From: Pandoraea eparura
GTDB taxonomy: Bacteria; Pseudomonadota; Gammaproteobacteria; Burkholderiales; Burkholderiaceae
DNA length: 64,000 nucleotides
NCBI RefSeq assembly: GCF_902459725.1
Contig: NZ_CABPSH010000002.1
Span: 682,001 to 746,000 of the forward strand
Direction: 5' to 3'
Position numbers and translations under genes: made by a program. The notes below the pieces were generated by a model, which saw only the letters and a list, made by a program, of their open reading frames with translations, was not told the origin of the DNA and did no database searches. Position 1 is the first letter of the stretch; the number at the start of each line of letters is the position of its first letter. Positions 42,460-52,873 of this stretch are shown in pieces.

Positions 42460-43506
42460 TCAGGGCTTCTTGCGCGAGCGCGGATGCGCCTGATCGTAGA
42501 CCTTCGCGAGATGCTGGAAGTCGAGTTTGGTGTAGATCTGCGTCGTCGAAATATTGCTGTGACCCAGCATTTCCTGCACGGCACGCAGATCGCCGGACGA
42601 TTGCAGGACGTGCGTGGCGAACGAATGCCGCAGCATGTGCGGGTGGACGTGCGTGGGCAGCCCCGCCGCCAGTGCGTGGCGCGCCAGCCCCTGCTGCACG
42701 GCGCGCGCGCCAATGCGCTTGCCGCGCGCCGACAGGAACAGCGCGTGCGGTTCGGCCGTCGCCAGTCCCACACGCATGTCCAGCCAACTGGCGAGCGCCT
42801 GCGCGGCCTTCTCCCCCACCGGCACGCGACGTCGCTTGTTTCCCTTGCCGGTCACGACCACTTCACGCTCCGGCAAATCCAGCCAGCTCGCGGAACGGTA
42901 ACCCTCGGTCTCGACATAGCGATGGTCGAGACTCGTGAGTTCCGACAGACGCAAGCCCGACGAATAGAGTAACTCGAACATCGCCCGGTCGCGGACGGCC
43001 TCGGCGGACGTGCCAGACGCGAACTCGACGAGCGCCGACGCCTGATCCGGCGACAGCGCTTTCGGCAACGGCTTGGGTTGCTTCGGTGCGCGCACGCCCT
43101 CGACGGGGTTGGCCGCCAGCGAAGTACGCTGGGCAAGCCACGCGAAATAGCCGCGCCAGGCGGAGAGCTTGCGGGCGATCGAGCGGCCGGCGAGGCCCTC
43201 GCTGTGCAACTGCATGACGAAGCGACGGATGTCGCCATGTTCCAGCGATTCGAGAGAACGGCCACGCGCCAGACGCTGCAACTGCCGCAGGTCGCGCGTG
43301 TAATTCTCCAGGGTGAGTTCGGCGAGCTTGCGCTCGCTGGCGAGCGACGTGAGGTAGTGGCGGATGCCCGGTTCGAGGGGCGCCTCGTCGCCCGATGCTT
43401 CGGCATCGGACATGGGCTTGCGCGCGCGTTCCAGCGAGGCGCGCCCGGCGCGAGCCTTGGGCGCAGCCCCGCTGGCAGGACGTGGCGATCGGGTCGAGGT
43501 GACCAT
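42460..43506 (-). CDS. xerC: Tyrosine recombinase XerC
   Basis: A 348-residue tyrosine recombinase. The N-terminal SAM-like DNA-binding domain covers about 50-140. The catalytic residues are visible as Arg in SSGLRLSEL, Lys in GKGNKRRR, His and Arg in HPHMLRHSFATH, His in LGHSNIS and the nucleophile Tyr in TQIYTKLD. With XerD it resolves chromosome dimers at dif. The first 45 residues are a basic extension; an internal ATG (MSDAEAS) is an alternative start. It follows the DUF484 gene, as in many proteobacteria. Confidence 0.93.
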   Translation of the reverse strand: MVTSTRSPRPASGAAPKARAGRASLERARKPMSDAEASGDEAPLEPGIRHYLTSLASERKLAELTLENYTRDLRQLQRLARGRSLESLEHGDIRRFVMQLHSEGLAGRSIARKLSAWRGYFAWLAQRTSLAANPVEGVRAPKQPKPLPKALSPDQASALVEFASGTSAEAVRDRAMFELLYSSGLRLSELTSLDHRYVETEGYRSASWLDLPEREVVVTGKGNKRRRVPVGEKAAQALASWLDMRVGLATAEPHALFLSARGKRIGARAVQQGLARHALAAGLPTHVHPHMLRHSFATHVLQSSGDLRAVQEMLGHSNISTTQIYTKLDFQHLAKVYDQAHPRSRKKP

Positions 43507-43564
43507 CAGGTGTGGTGAACGGCGCCGTCAGATCGTCAGACCGCCCGGGCGCCGGCGATGCGCA

Positions 43565-44233
43565 TCAGTCGTTCGCGCGCAGCTTGCTGAGCGCCGCCCC
43601 GGCCAGCTCACCAATCTGCGACAGGAAGTCGGTCGCCATGCCTTCGTGAAAACGCCGGGCGTCTTCCGAGCCCATGACGAGCAGGCCGAAGACCGGGCCA
43701 TCGGTCACTTGCGGGTCGCGCAGCGCGAGCAGGGCCACCGACGCCGGATCGCTCGGCGCACCGAGCCACGTCACCGCTTCGAAACCGGTATTGGCGCCGC
43801 AATAGGGGGTCGCCAGGCTCGACGCGAAGATCTTCACCTCTTCGCTCACGCTGCGGGCGAACTCGGCGGGTTCATACGGCGCCGCCACGTTCCACACGCG
43901 AACGGCCGCGAACGGGACGTTGAACACGTCGCGCAGGCCCCGGGCGATTGCGTCAGGCAAGGCATGCGGATCGCGCTCGCCGAGCAAGCCGAGGGTCCAG
44001 CGATGCAGTTTGGCCGAGATGTCGTCGTTTTCGTGGCCGTAGCGCATCAGTTCGGCGAGGCGCCGCTCGATCTGCTTGGTCTTCTCGCGCTGCATCTCAA
44101 TCTGGCGCTCCTGCAGCGACACGGCACGCTGGCCGTGCGGACTGGTGAGCCGCACGCCGGCCAGCAATTCGGCATGGCGTTCGAAGAAGTCGGGATGCGC
44201 GATCAGGTATTCCGCAATATCTCGGTCGTTCAT
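43565..44233 (-). CDS. DUF484 family protein
   Basis: A 222-residue DUF484 protein. The N-terminus NDRDIAEYLIAHPDFFERHAELLAG and an SPHGQRAVSLQERQIE block are diagnostic, with a coiled-coil next (EMQREKTKQIERRLAELM) and a GAF-like C-terminal domain. It commonly lies between dapF and xerC, as here. Its function is not known; the GAF-like fold suggests a sensor or an assembly role linked to chromosome dimer resolution. ATG 44233 removes 19 unsupported residues. Confidence 0.88.
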   Translation of the reverse strand: MNDRDIAEYLIAHPDFFERHAELLAGVRLTSPHGQRAVSLQERQIEMQREKTKQIERRLAELMRYGHENDDISAKLHRWTLGLLGERDPHALPDAIARGLRDVFNVPFAAVRVWNVAAPYEPAEFARSVSEEVKIFASSLATPYCGANTGFEAVTWLGAPSDPASVALLALRDPQVTDGPVFGLLVMGSEDARRFHEGMATDFLSQIGELAGAALSKLRAND

Positions 44234-44401
44234 GAGTGTCCGTCTGCTGTTCGTCAACTGTCGCCCGCCGCCGCTGCGCGCGAGGCACAACGGTGGCGCG
44301 CGGCCGCCAGGGTCGCTAAATCAGAGTCCGTCAGAAACCAAAATCTTACTGTGCTGCTACCGCGGCCTGTCCGCGCGGAACACCGGAGCCGACGTTCGAC
44401 G

Positions 44402-45253
44402 TCAGATCTCGATCGTCCCTTCGAAGACCGTGGTGGCCGGTCCCGTCATGATGACCGGGCCGCTTTCGCCGTCCCAGTCGATGGTGAGCGTGCCGCCGTG
44501 CGTTTCGATGGCCACGGGCGTGGCCAGCAGACCGCGACGGATGCCCGCCACCGCCGCCGCACATGCCCCGGTGCCACAGGCGAGCGTCTCGCCGGCACCG
44601 CGCTCGTACACGCGCAGACGCGCCTGATGCGGGTTCACCACCTGCAGGAAGCCCGCATTCACGCGGCGCGGGAAGCGCGGGTGACGCTCGATCAGCGGCC
44701 CGTCCGTTTCCACTGGCGCAGTGTCGACATCATCGACCACCTGCACGGCATGCGGGTTGCCCATCGAGACCACCGAAATCCACGTCGTCTTGCCGGCCAC
44801 GTCGAGCGGCCAGAGCGTGTCGTCGCCCTCGCCGCGCCCGGCCAGCCCGCTGGCGTCGAACGGCACGTCCGACGCCGTGAGGATCGGCGCGCCCATATCG
44901 ACGCTGACCTGCCCGTCCTCGCGCATCGTGAGCGTGATCACACCCTGCTGCACCTCGACGCGTACCGTACGCTTGTCGGTCAGCCCCGTGTCGCGCACGA
45001 ACTTGACGAAGCAGCGCGCGCCGTTGCCGCAATGCTCCACCTCGCCGCCGTCGGCGTTGAAGATGCGATAGCGGAAGTCGACGCCGGGCTGCGTCGCGCG
45101 TTCGACGAGCAGGAGTTGATCCGCGCCAACGCCGAAATGGCGGTCAGCGAGCGCGCGCCACTGGTCCGGCGTGAAATCGATGGTCTGCGAGATGCCGTCG
45201 ATCACGACAAAGTCGTTGCCGGCGCCCTGCATCTTGGTGAATTTGAGCTTCAT
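44402..45253 (-). CDS. dapF: Diaminopimelate epimerase
   Basis: A 283-residue PLP-independent racemase. The two catalytic cysteines are Cys75 in [10 protein letters not shown] and the one in [24 protein letters not shown] at the N-terminus is diagnostic. It converts LL- to meso-diaminopimelate for lysine and peptidoglycan. ATG 45253 is chosen over 45286 by homology length. It lies 43 bases downstream of lpxL. Confidence 0.95.
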   Translation of the reverse strand: MKLKFTKMQGAGNDFVVIDGISQTIDFTPDQWRALADRHFGVGADQLLLVERATQPGVDFRYRIFNADGGEVEHCGNGARCFVKFVRDTGLTDKRTVRVEVQQGVITLTMREDGQVSVDMGAPILTASDVPFDASGLAGRGEGDDTLWPLDVAGKTTWISVVSMGNPHAVQVVDDVDTAPVETDGPLIERHPRFPRRVNAGFLQVVNPHQARLRVYERGAGETLACGTGACAAAVAGIRRGLLATPVAIETHGGTLTIDWDGESGPVIMTGPATTVFEGTIEI

Positions 45254-45296
45254 GGCGCTATTGTAGTGGAGAAGGTCGACGCGCATCCGGCACCGG

Positions 45297-46193
45297 TCAG
45301 TACACGCTCGGCTCGCCAGGCGGGCGCGTCTTGAAACGCTTGTGCACCCAGTAGTACTGCTCCGGCATCTTCAGAATCTGTTCTTCGAGGAAGGCGTTCA
45401 TGCGGCGCGCGTCGGCGTCCGGGTCGCCGCTGGGGTAGTTTTCCCACACCGGGAAGACCTTGAGGCGGTAGCCCTTGTAATTGGGCAACACCTCGCCGAT
45501 GAACGGCAGGATCTGGGCGCGGCCGACTTCGGCCAAGCGAGACACGGACGTCAGCGTGCACGTGTCGACACCGAAGAACGGCACGAACGTGGAATTGCGC
45601 GCGCCGTAGTCCATGTCGGCCGCCAGCATGACCGGTTTGCCCTTGCGGAACATGCGCAGCACGTCGCGGGCACTGTCGCCGCGCGGGATCATTTCCGCGT
45701 CGAAACGGCCCCGCTGCTCGCGCGCCATGGCATCGAACGCCGGGCTCGACATCGGCGTGTAGAGCGACGCGCACGGCCGGTGCAGCGAGTAGTTGATGAA
45801 CACCGAGCCCGCCTCGATGCCGACGAAGTGGAACCCGAGCAGGATCGTCGGCGGCATCTTTGGATCGCGCAGGTCGACGGCCGAGTCGAGTTCGATGAGC
45901 CGCTCCAGCTTCTTGCCGTCGGCGAACCATTGCACGCTGCGCTCGGCATAGCTGCGAATCGCGTGCACGAACGATGCCTTGGCCACGCGCTCGCGCGTCG
46001 CCTCGTCCCAATGCGGGAAACACAGCCGCAAATTGGTGTGCACAACGCGCTTACGCGAGCTGGGGATCAGGTACAACAGGTGCCCGAGACCGGCGCCAAA
46101 GCGCGCGACCCAGCCATAGGGCAGCAGGTTGAGCCCGCGCAGCAGGCCAACGCTCAGGTAGTACCCGAGGGATTTCTTGGGAGTGGTTGCCAT
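45297..46193 (-). CDS. lpxL: Lipid A late acyltransferase (LpxL/HtrB family)
   Basis: A 298-residue inner-membrane acyltransferase with one N-terminal membrane anchor (residues about 10-45). The HX4E catalytic pair appears in [12 protein letters not shown], and a later [25 protein letters not shown] block is typical of the family. It adds a secondary acyl chain to Kdo2-lipid IVA from acyl-ACP. It is divergent from metK. Acyl chain length is not deducible. Confidence 0.88.
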   Translation of the reverse strand: MATTPKKSLGYYLSVGLLRGLNLLPYGWVARFGAGLGHLLYLIPSSRKRVVHTNLRLCFPHWDEATRERVAKASFVHAIRSYAERSVQWFADGKKLERLIELDSAVDLRDPKMPPTILLGFHFVGIEAGSVFINYSLHRPCASLYTPMSSPAFDAMAREQRGRFDAEMIPRGDSARDVLRMFRKGKPVMLAADMDYGARNSTFVPFFGVDTCTLTSVSRLAEVGRAQILPFIGEVLPNYKGYRLKVFPVWENYPSGDPDADARRMNAFLEEQILKMPEQYYWVHKRFKTRPPGEPSVY

Positions 46194-46220
46194 GTCGCAA
46201 GCAGGATTTCTTCAGGGGCG

Positions 46221-46226
46221 TATAAT
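46221..46226 (+). promoter_or_regulatory. Candidate -10 element of metK
   Basis: A perfect TATAAT lies 155 bases upstream of the metK start in the lpxL-metK divergent interval. No good -35 is seen at 17 bases. The 5' leader it implies carries no riboswitch I can recognise. Confidence 0.35.
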
Positions 46227-46381
46227 AAGCGACATCGCCGAGTTAACTGACAACTTGCGGGGCGATTCGAATGTGCCACCCGATCGAGGCAGCGCATTCG
46301 ACCAATTTTCCGCTAAAGCGTCGCCGCTTCTCCTCCGATGACGGCAACGTGAGTCGCCAAATTCGTTTAGAGGAGCCAGAA

Positions 46382-47560
46382 GTGGCGAACGACTATCTCT
46401 TTACTTCCGAATCGGTTTCCGAAGGCCACCCCGACAAGGTTGCCGACCAGATTTCGGATGCCGTGCTCGACGCCATCCTGACGCAAGACAAGTACGCGCG
46501 TGTTGCCGCAGAAACGCTGTGCAACACGGGCCTCGTCGTGCTGGCGGGTGAAATCACCACAACCGCCACGGTCGACTACCAGCAGGTCGCGCGCGAGACT
46601 ATCCGCCGCATCGGCTACGACAACACCGACTACGGTATCGACTACAAGGGTTGCGCGGTGCTGGTCGCCTACGACCGCCAGTCGCCGGACATCGCCCAGG
46701 GCGTGGACCGTGCGCATGACGACAACCTCGATCAGGGCGCCGGCGACCAGGGCCTGATGTTCGGCTACGCCTGCGATGAAACGCCGGAACTTATGCCGCT
46801 GCCGATCTATCTGTCGCACCGCCTGGTCGAGCGCCAGTCGCAAGTGCGTCGTGATGGCCGTCTGCCCTGGCTGCGCCCGGATGCCAAGTCGCAAGTCACC
46901 ATCAAGTACGAAAACGGCCGTCCGCACAGCATCGACACGGTCGTGCTCTCGACGCAGCACCATCCGGACATCGCGCTGGAAGCCCTGCGCGAAGCCGTGA
47001 TCGAAGAAGTCATCAAGCCGGTGCTGCCGGCCGACCTGATCAAGGGCGACATCAAGTTCCTGGTGAACCCGACCGGCCGTTTCGTGATCGGTGGCCCGCA
47101 GGGCGACGCCGGCCTCACGGGCCGCAAGATCATCGTCGACACGTACGGCGGTGCCGCCCCGCACGGCGGTGGTGCGTTCTCGGGCAAGGATCCGTCGAAG
47201 GTCGACCGCTCGGCCGCCTACGCCGGCCGTTACGTCGCGAAGAACATCGTGGCCGCCGGTCTGGCCTCGAAGTGCGTGATCCAGGTCTCGTACGCCATTG
47301 GCGTGGCGCGTCCGACGTCGGTCATGGTCAACACCTTCGGCACGGGCAAGATCAGCGATCAGCGTATCGCCGAGCTGGTCGAGAAGCACTTCGACCTGCG
47401 TCCGAAGGGCATCATCCAGATGCTTGACCTGCTGCGTCCGATCTATGAGAAGACTGCCGCCTACGGCCATTTCGGCCGTGAAGAGCCGGAATTCTCGTGG
47501 GAAGCGACCGACCGCGCCGACATCCTGCTGGCCGACGCCGGTCTGCGCGCCGTGGCCTGA
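46382..47560 (+). CDS. metK: S-adenosylmethionine synthetase
   Basis: A 392-residue enzyme making SAM from methionine and [25 protein letters not shown] at the start holds the P-loop-like ATP/Mg site, [16 protein letters not shown] is the family signature, and [16 protein letters not shown] is the C-terminal signature. The start is GTG 46382, with AGAGGAG seven bases upstream; the in-frame extension to 46271 is rejected. It ends at a strong terminator. Confidence 0.97.
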   Translation: MANDYLFTSESVSEGHPDKVADQISDAVLDAILTQDKYARVAAETLCNTGLVVLAGEITTTATVDYQQVARETIRRIGYDNTDYGIDYKGCAVLVAYDRQSPDIAQGVDRAHDDNLDQGAGDQGLMFGYACDETPELMPLPIYLSHRLVERQSQVRRDGRLPWLRPDAKSQVTIKYENGRPHSIDTVVLSTQHHPDIALEALREAVIEEVIKPVLPADLIKGDIKFLVNPTGRFVIGGPQGDAGLTGRKIIVDTYGGAAPHGGGAFSGKDPSKVDRSAAYAGRYVAKNIVAAGLASKCVIQVSYAIGVARPTSVMVNTFGTGKISDQRIAELVEKHFDLRPKGIIQMLDLLRPIYEKTAAYGHFGREEPEFSWEATDRADILLADAGLRAVA

Positions 47561-47610
47561 TTCAGCATCGCCCTCGCGGCATCCCTCGTCTCTACCGGGG
47601 GGCGCCAGAC

Positions 47611-47650
47611 AAAACCCCCGCCTGGGTCGCCCCGGGCGGGGGTTTTGCTT
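47611..47650 (+). terminator. Rho-independent terminator of metK
   Basis: A 12-base-pair stem, AAAACCCCCGCC (47611-47622) with GGCGGGGGTTTT (47635-47646), ends in a T-run. It is symmetric and could also end the minus-strand aldehyde dehydrogenase transcript from 47689. Confidence 0.9.
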
Positions 47651-47688
47651 TGTCGCGATGCTTGACGCTTGATGCCGGCGCTCAGCGC

Positions 47689-49170
47689 TCAGCGCAGCAG
47701 TTGCCGGATCATCGTGGCGAACACCCTGCCGTAGGGCGGGTTGAGCAGCCCGGCGCCGTTCCAGCGGGCCTGCCGGAAGATCGGCTTTTCCTTGGAAAAC
47801 GTCCGGAAGCCCGCCTCGCCGTGGTACCCCCCCATGCCGGACGGGCCAACGCCACCGAACGGCAGCGCATGCTCCGCCACGTGCAGCAACGTGTCGTTGA
47901 TCGTCACGCCGCCGGATAGCGTGCCGTCGACCACACGGCGAATGCGCGTGTTGTCGGTGTCGAACACATACAGGGCGAGCGGATGCGCGCGTGCGTTCAC
48001 ATAGGCAATGGCCGCGTCCACGTCGTCGTACGGCACCACGGGCAATAGCGGCCCGAAGATCTCCTCGCGCATCACGCGCATGCCGTCATGCACGCCGGTG
48101 AGCACCACGGGCGGCAGACGCCTGCGCGCTGCCTGCGCCGGGGTATCGAACAGCGCGTGCAGCGTGGCGCCCTGCGCCGCCGCCTCGTCGGCAAGCCCGG
48201 ACAACCGCTCAAAGTGACGCGGCGACACGATGCTCGTGTATTGCGGATTGTTCACGGCGTCCGGATACAGGCGCGCCGCCACCTGCCGCGCCGTGGCCAC
48301 GAAGGCGTCGAGCCTCTCGCGCGGCACGAGCACGTAGTCGGGTGCCACGCAGGTTTGCCCCGCATTGACCAGCTTGCCGAGCAGGACGCGCTCCACCGCG
48401 TGCTCCCAGCGCGCGCCAGGCCCGATGATGGCAGGCGACTTGCCGCCGAGTTCGAGCGTCACCGGCGTGAGGTGTTCACTTGCCGCACGCATGACGTGAT
48501 GGCCGATCGACGTCGCGCCGGTGAACAGCAGATGGTCGAACGCCAGCGTCGAGAACGCGCGCGCAACCTGCGCATCGCCGGTTACCACCGTCACCCATTC
48601 GGGCGGGAAGGTCTCGGCCACGGCGGCCGCAAACGCATCCGCGAAACGTGGCGTAACCTCGGAGACCTTGATCATCACCCGATTGCCGGCGGCCAACGCG
48701 TCGGTGAGCGGGCCGACGGCCAGAAACAACGGGTAATTCCACGGCACAATTACGCCGACGACGCCAAGGGGCTGCGGCACGACGGCGCGTCGCGCAGGCA
48801 ACAACCACAGGTTCGCCCAGCCGCGCGAGCCGCGCATCCAGCCACGCGTGTGCGCAAGCGCATGCTTCAGATTGCCGTGCGCCGGAAACAGCTCGAGCAT
48901 GTCGGTTTCCTGCGCCGAACGGCCGCCGAAATCCGCATCGATGGCGCTGGCGAACGGCTCGCGATACTTGTGCAGCATCGCTTGCAACGCCTTCAGATGA
49001 CGCCGGCGCGTTGGCCAGTCGACTTGCGGCGCGGCGTCGTGTGCGCGGCGCATCGCGTTGAAGCGCGGCAGCAGCATCGCGCGGGCGATGTCGTCGTCCG
49101 TCGAGGGATTCGATGTCGACGACGTCGGCACCGCTTCATGCAAACCGTTCAATTCATGGTGGTATCCCAT
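47689..49170 (-). CDS. Coniferyl-aldehyde-dehydrogenase-like (CalB-type) aldehyde dehydrogenase
   Basis: A 493-residue class 3-like aldehyde dehydrogenase. VVPQPLGVVGVIVPWNYPLFL, LFTGATSIGHHVM and ELGGKSPAII are visible, and the catalytic cysteine is in NAGQTCVAPDYVLVP. The PLGVVGVIVPWNYP/TCVAPDY form places it in the CalB group, which oxidises coniferyl and other hydrophobic aldehydes and is often membrane-associated. ATG 49170 follows GGGAGGAGAAGG. It lies 71 bases downstream of the AidB-like gene. Confidence 0.85.
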   Translation of the reverse strand: MGYHHELNGLHEAVPTSSTSNPSTDDDIARAMLLPRFNAMRRAHDAAPQVDWPTRRRHLKALQAMLHKYREPFASAIDADFGGRSAQETDMLELFPAHGNLKHALAHTRGWMRGSRGWANLWLLPARRAVVPQPLGVVGVIVPWNYPLFLAVGPLTDALAAGNRVMIKVSEVTPRFADAFAAAVAETFPPEWVTVVTGDAQVARAFSTLAFDHLLFTGATSIGHHVMRAASEHLTPVTLELGGKSPAIIGPGARWEHAVERVLLGKLVNAGQTCVAPDYVLVPRERLDAFVATARQVAARLYPDAVNNPQYTSIVSPRHFERLSGLADEAAAQGATLHALFDTPAQAARRRLPPVVLTGVHDGMRVMREEIFGPLLPVVPYDDVDAAIAYVNARAHPLALYVFDTDNTRIRRVVDGTLSGGVTINDTLLHVAEHALPFGGVGPSGMGGYHGEAGFRTFSKEKPIFRQARWNGAGLLNPPYGRVFATMIRQLLR

Positions 49171-49241
49171 GCCTTCTCCTCCCTGAGGTCGCAGGTGGCC
49201 ACCGTAGGTGCCGCCCAACGCCGTCGATATATTGTTGTCGG

Positions 49242-50906
49242 TTATGCGAGAAAAGCCCGGTCGAGCCAGGCGCGTTGCACTGCCACCGCGAGCGTGTCCG
49301 GCATGACGCCGTACACTCGTCCGCCCGCGTTCGAGAAACGGCTCTCGATGAAGCCATGTGCCAATTCGGCCGGCGCGTGTTCGAGCAACAACCCGGCCTG
49401 TGCCAGCAGCACCACCTGCTGGGCGATGGCGCGCGCACGTAGCGCGTGCGTTGCCGGATCGGCCGCCAGCCACCCGTGCAACTGCGCCAACGCCGCGCGC
49501 AGCACGGCATGCGAACCCGTGCGCTCGGCGAGCCATTGGAACCACTGTTGGGCGACGTCCGGCTCACGGCTCATGGCCCGCAGCACATCGAGACACATCA
49601 CGTTACCCGAGCCTTCCCAGATCGAATTGACGGGCGCCTCGCGATACAGCCGCGCGAGCGGGCCGGTCTCGACATAGCCGTTGCCGCCCCATACCTCCAT
49701 GCACTCGCCCGCGAGTTCGAGCGCGCGCTTGCATACCCAGAACTTCGCGGCGGGCAATACGATGCGGCGCCAGGCCCGCTCACACGGCGAATCGTTGTCG
49801 GACACGCCAGCGTCGAACGCCTGTGCCAGCCGCATCGCCAGCCACGTCGCCGCTTCCGACTCCAGCGCGAGGTCGGCGAGCACCGTCGTCATCAGATCCT
49901 GATCGACAAGCTTCGCCCCGAACGCCGAGCGATGGCGCGCGTGATGAATCGCCTGCACGACCCCCGTGCGCATCATCGCCGCGCTGCCGATCACGCAGTC
50001 GAGCCGCGTGTAGGTCGCCATCTCGATGATGGTGGGAATGCCACGCCCCGGCGCACCGACGCGTGTGCCATACGCGCCCTGCAACTCGACTTCGCTGCTC
50101 GCGTTGGAGCGATTGCCGAGCTTGTCCTTCAGACGTTGCACCTGTACCGCGTTCTTGCGGCCGTCCGGCGCATAGCGCGGCACGAAGAAGCAGGACAACG
50201 CGTCGCTGTCGGCGTCGCGTGCGAGCACCAGATGCGCATCGCACTGCGGCGCGGAGAAAAACCATTTGTGACCGACGAGCGAAAACGTGTCGTCACCGCA
50301 ATCCGTAGCCGTGGTGGTGTTGGTGCGCACGTCGGAGCCGCCCTGCTTCTCCGTCATCCCCATGCCGATGAGGATCGCGTGCTTCTGCGCGAGCGGCACG
50401 TCGCGCGGGTCGTGCTGTGGCGCGAGCAACTTGTCCTTGATCGACGCGAAACGCGTGGGCTCCTTGGCGAGCACGGGAATGCTCGCGAACGTCATGGTCG
50501 TGGGGCACAACGCGCCCGCCTCGTTTTGCGCGTGCAGAAAATACGCGGCCGTGCGCGCCACCATCGCGCCGTCGCGCGGATGCGCCCACGGCAACGACTG
50601 CAGTTCGGCACCGCGCAACAGGCCCATGAGCGCATGCCACGACGGATGAAACTCGACGCGATCGATACGATTGCCTTGCGCATCGAACGATTGCAGTTCC
50701 GGCGCGTGACGATTGGCCGTCTCCGCCCACGCCTGCACCTCGGCTTCACCCAGCCGGGCGCCCTGACGGTGCAGGACGTTCGCATGCCATCGCGCGCCGA
50801 ACGCCGCCACGGCGGCTTGCAGCGCAGCGTCGGTGGCGTACAGGTTGTAGTCGGTGAGCGGCGGCACCTGATTGGTGATGTCGTGGGTCTGCCAGGCTTG
50901 CGTCAT
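49242..50906 (-). CDS. AidB-like acyl-CoA dehydrogenase family protein
   Basis: A 554-residue flavoprotein of the AidB subgroup. GMGMTEKQGGSDVR binds FAD, and YREAPVNSIWEGSGNVMCLDVLRAM is the AidB signature. E. coli AidB has isovaleryl-CoA dehydrogenase activity and binds DNA during alkylation stress. The substrate is uncertain. It is longer than ordinary acyl-CoA dehydrogenases by about 150 residues, as expected for AidB. It is divergent from the GMC gene across 287 bases with no further gene. Confidence 0.86.
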   Translation of the reverse strand: MTQAWQTHDITNQVPPLTDYNLYATDAALQAAVAAFGARWHANVLHRQGARLGEAEVQAWAETANRHAPELQSFDAQGNRIDRVEFHPSWHALMGLLRGAELQSLPWAHPRDGAMVARTAAYFLHAQNEAGALCPTTMTFASIPVLAKEPTRFASIKDKLLAPQHDPRDVPLAQKHAILIGMGMTEKQGGSDVRTNTTTATDCGDDTFSLVGHKWFFSAPQCDAHLVLARDADSDALSCFFVPRYAPDGRKNAVQVQRLKDKLGNRSNASSEVELQGAYGTRVGAPGRGIPTIIEMATYTRLDCVIGSAAMMRTGVVQAIHHARHRSAFGAKLVDQDLMTTVLADLALESEAATWLAMRLAQAFDAGVSDNDSPCERAWRRIVLPAAKFWVCKRALELAGECMEVWGGNGYVETGPLARLYREAPVNSIWEGSGNVMCLDVLRAMSREPDVAQQWFQWLAERTGSHAVLRAALAQLHGWLAADPATHALRARAIAQQVVLLAQAGLLLEHAPAELAHGFIESRFSNAGGRVYGVMPDTLAVAVQRAWLDRAFLA

Positions 50907-51193
50907 CCGTGTCTCCCTATGCCCAAGTGCCGTATGCGACGGTCACACCAAGCGCATCCTTTCATCATAGCGGCTAGGTCCGCGCGCTCCCATAAATTAG
51001 AGGATTGCTTCACATCCCCCCCGGGCGCACGAATTGTCTGCCTACAATGAGTGCCGCTGAGAGGCGGCGCCCATGAGAAGAGACCGCCGGCTGCGCGACG
51101 CGAAAAAAAGCGCACAGAACGATAAGCGAAAGCAGCGAACAAGACGTCAAAAAAAGCAGTAGATGCAGTGCCCATCCAAGGGAGGATGACAGC

Positions 51194-52873
51194 ATGGACT
51201 ACGACTACATCATTGTCGGCGGCGGCTCGGCAGGTTGTGCCCTGGCGGCGCGTTTGGCCGACGGTGCGCCCGGCAGCACGATCGCGCTGATCGAAGCGGG
51301 TCCGCCCGACAACAGCTTTCTCGTGCGACTGCCGCTTGGTCTCGCCGCCCTGGTGCCGTTCCGTTCGCGGCGCAACTACGGCTATCGCACGACCCCACAG
51401 CCCGGACTGGCCGGACGGCAGGGCTATCAGCCGCGCGGGCGCGGTCTCGGGGGCTCGAGTTCGATCAACGCGATGATCTACACGCGCGGACATCCGGACG
51501 ATTACAACGCGTGGGCCGAGGCGGGCTGCACCGGCTGGGGATGGGACGACGTGCTGCCGTACTTCCGCCGCAACGAAAACAACGAACGCGGCGCGGACGC
51601 CTGGCACGGCTCCGGCGGCCCGCTCAACGTCGCCGACCTGCGCACGATCAATCCGTTCTCGCAGCACTATGTCGACGCGGCGCGCGAAGCCGGGTTTCCC
51701 GTGAGCGACGACTTCAACGGTCCGCACTACGAAGGCGCGGGCATCTATCAGGTGACGCAAAAAGACGGGCAACGATGGAATGCCGCCCGCGCCTATCTGC
51801 ACGGCAAATCGCGCGCGAATCTCCACGTCGTGACCGACGCGCTCGTGCAGCGCGTGGTCTTCGAAGGCAAACGCGCAATCGGCGTCAAGGTGCAACGGCG
51901 CGGTGCGCTGGAGTCGATCCGCGCCCGCGCTGAAGTCGTGCTCAGCGCCGGGGCGTTCAATTCACCGCAGTTGCTGATGTGTTCCGGCATCGGCCCGGCC
52001 GGGCATTTACGCGCGCATGGCGTGGAGGTGCACGTCGACGCGCCGGGTGTCGGCGAGAACCTGCAGGATCACATCGACGTCATCATCAACAAGTACGTCG
52101 CGCATCGCGATCTGGTCGGCTACACGCCGGCGGGACTGTGGCATCTGCTCACGCAGGGGCTGGACTATCTGCGCGAGCGGCGTGGCCTGTTCGCCAGCAA
52201 TGTGGCGGAGGCGGGCGGCTTCCTCAGGAGCGATCCGTCGCTGGCGCGCCCCGATTTGCAGATGCACTTTCTGGTGGGCATCTGCGATGACCACAATCGT
52301 CGCCTGCATCTGCGGCGCGGCCTGTCGTTGCATGCCTGCGTGCTGCATCCGAAGAGTCGTGGACGCGTGACGCTCGCCAGCGCGGACATGCGCGACGCCC
52401 CGCAGATCGACCCGGCCTTTCTGCAAGCACAGGAGGACGTCGACACGTTGCTGCGCGGGGTACGTGTGATTCGCCGGATTCTCGCGGCGCCGTCGCTCGC
52501 GCAGTTCGGCGGCGAGGAGTTGCACAGCCGGGGCATCGTGTCGGATGAAGCGCTCACGGCGCTGATCCGTGCGCGCGCCGACACCATCTACCATCCGGTC
52601 GGTACGTGCCGGATGGGCAGCGATGCGGCGTCGGTCGTCGATCCTGAGCTGAGGGTTCGTGGCGTGGAAGGTTTGCGCGTGGTCGATGCGTCGATCATGC
52701 CCACGCTCATCGGCGGCAACACCAACGCCCCGTCGATGATGATCGGTGAAAAGGCCGCGGACCTGATGTTGGCTCACACGGGTCGGTCGGGGCTAAGCGT
52801 TGGATCGGCATCCATCGACACCGCGCCGCGCGCGCCGGCGCCATTAACCGCCCGGGCGCAGCCACAGGTCTAG
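51194..52873 (+). CDS. GMC-family oxidoreductase (choline/alcohol-dehydrogenase-like)
   Basis: A 559-residue FAD-dependent GMC oxidoreductase. The FAD motif GGGSAGCALAARL lies at residues 9-21, GRGLGGSSSINAMIYTRG is GMC signature 1, GAFNSPQLLMCSGIG is signature 2, and the active-site histidine is in TIYHPVGTCRMG. ATG 51194 follows GGGAGGATGACAGC. It is a relative of choline and aliphatic-alcohol dehydrogenases; the substrate is not deducible. The last 30 bases overlap the convergent prepilin-peptidase gene. Confidence 0.86.
   Translation: MDYDYIIVGGGSAGCALAARLADGAPGSTIALIEAGPPDNSFLVRLPLGLAALVPFRSRRNYGYRTTPQPGLAGRQGYQPRGRGLGGSSSINAMIYTRGHPDDYNAWAEAGCTGWGWDDVLPYFRRNENNERGADAWHGSGGPLNVADLRTINPFSQHYVDAAREAGFPVSDDFNGPHYEGAGIYQVTQKDGQRWNAARAYLHGKSRANLHVVTDALVQRVVFEGKRAIGVKVQRRGALESIRARAEVVLSAGAFNSPQLLMCSGIGPAGHLRAHGVEVHVDAPGVGENLQDHIDVIINKYVAHRDLVGYTPAGLWHLLTQGLDYLRERRGLFASNVAEAGGFLRSDPSLARPDLQMHFLVGICDDHNRRLHLRRGLSLHACVLHPKSRGRVTLASADMRDAPQIDPAFLQAQEDVDTLLRGVRVIRRILAAPSLAQFGGEELHSRGIVSDEALTALIRARADTIYHPVGTCRMGSDAASVVDPELRVRGVEGLRVVDASIMPTLIGGNTNAPSMMIGEKAADLMLAHTGRSGLSVGSASIDTAPRAPAPLTARAQPQV

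Noticed and set aside
43364-45334. Long plus-strand frame (about 656 codons) opposite xerC, DUF484 and dapF
   Set aside because: Antisense to three conserved genes, Arg/His-rich composition without motifs.
46194-46381. SAM or SAH riboswitch in the metK leader
   Set aside because: No conserved pairing pattern of a known class could be recognised by eye. A covariance-model search (Rfam SAM/SAH families) would settle it.
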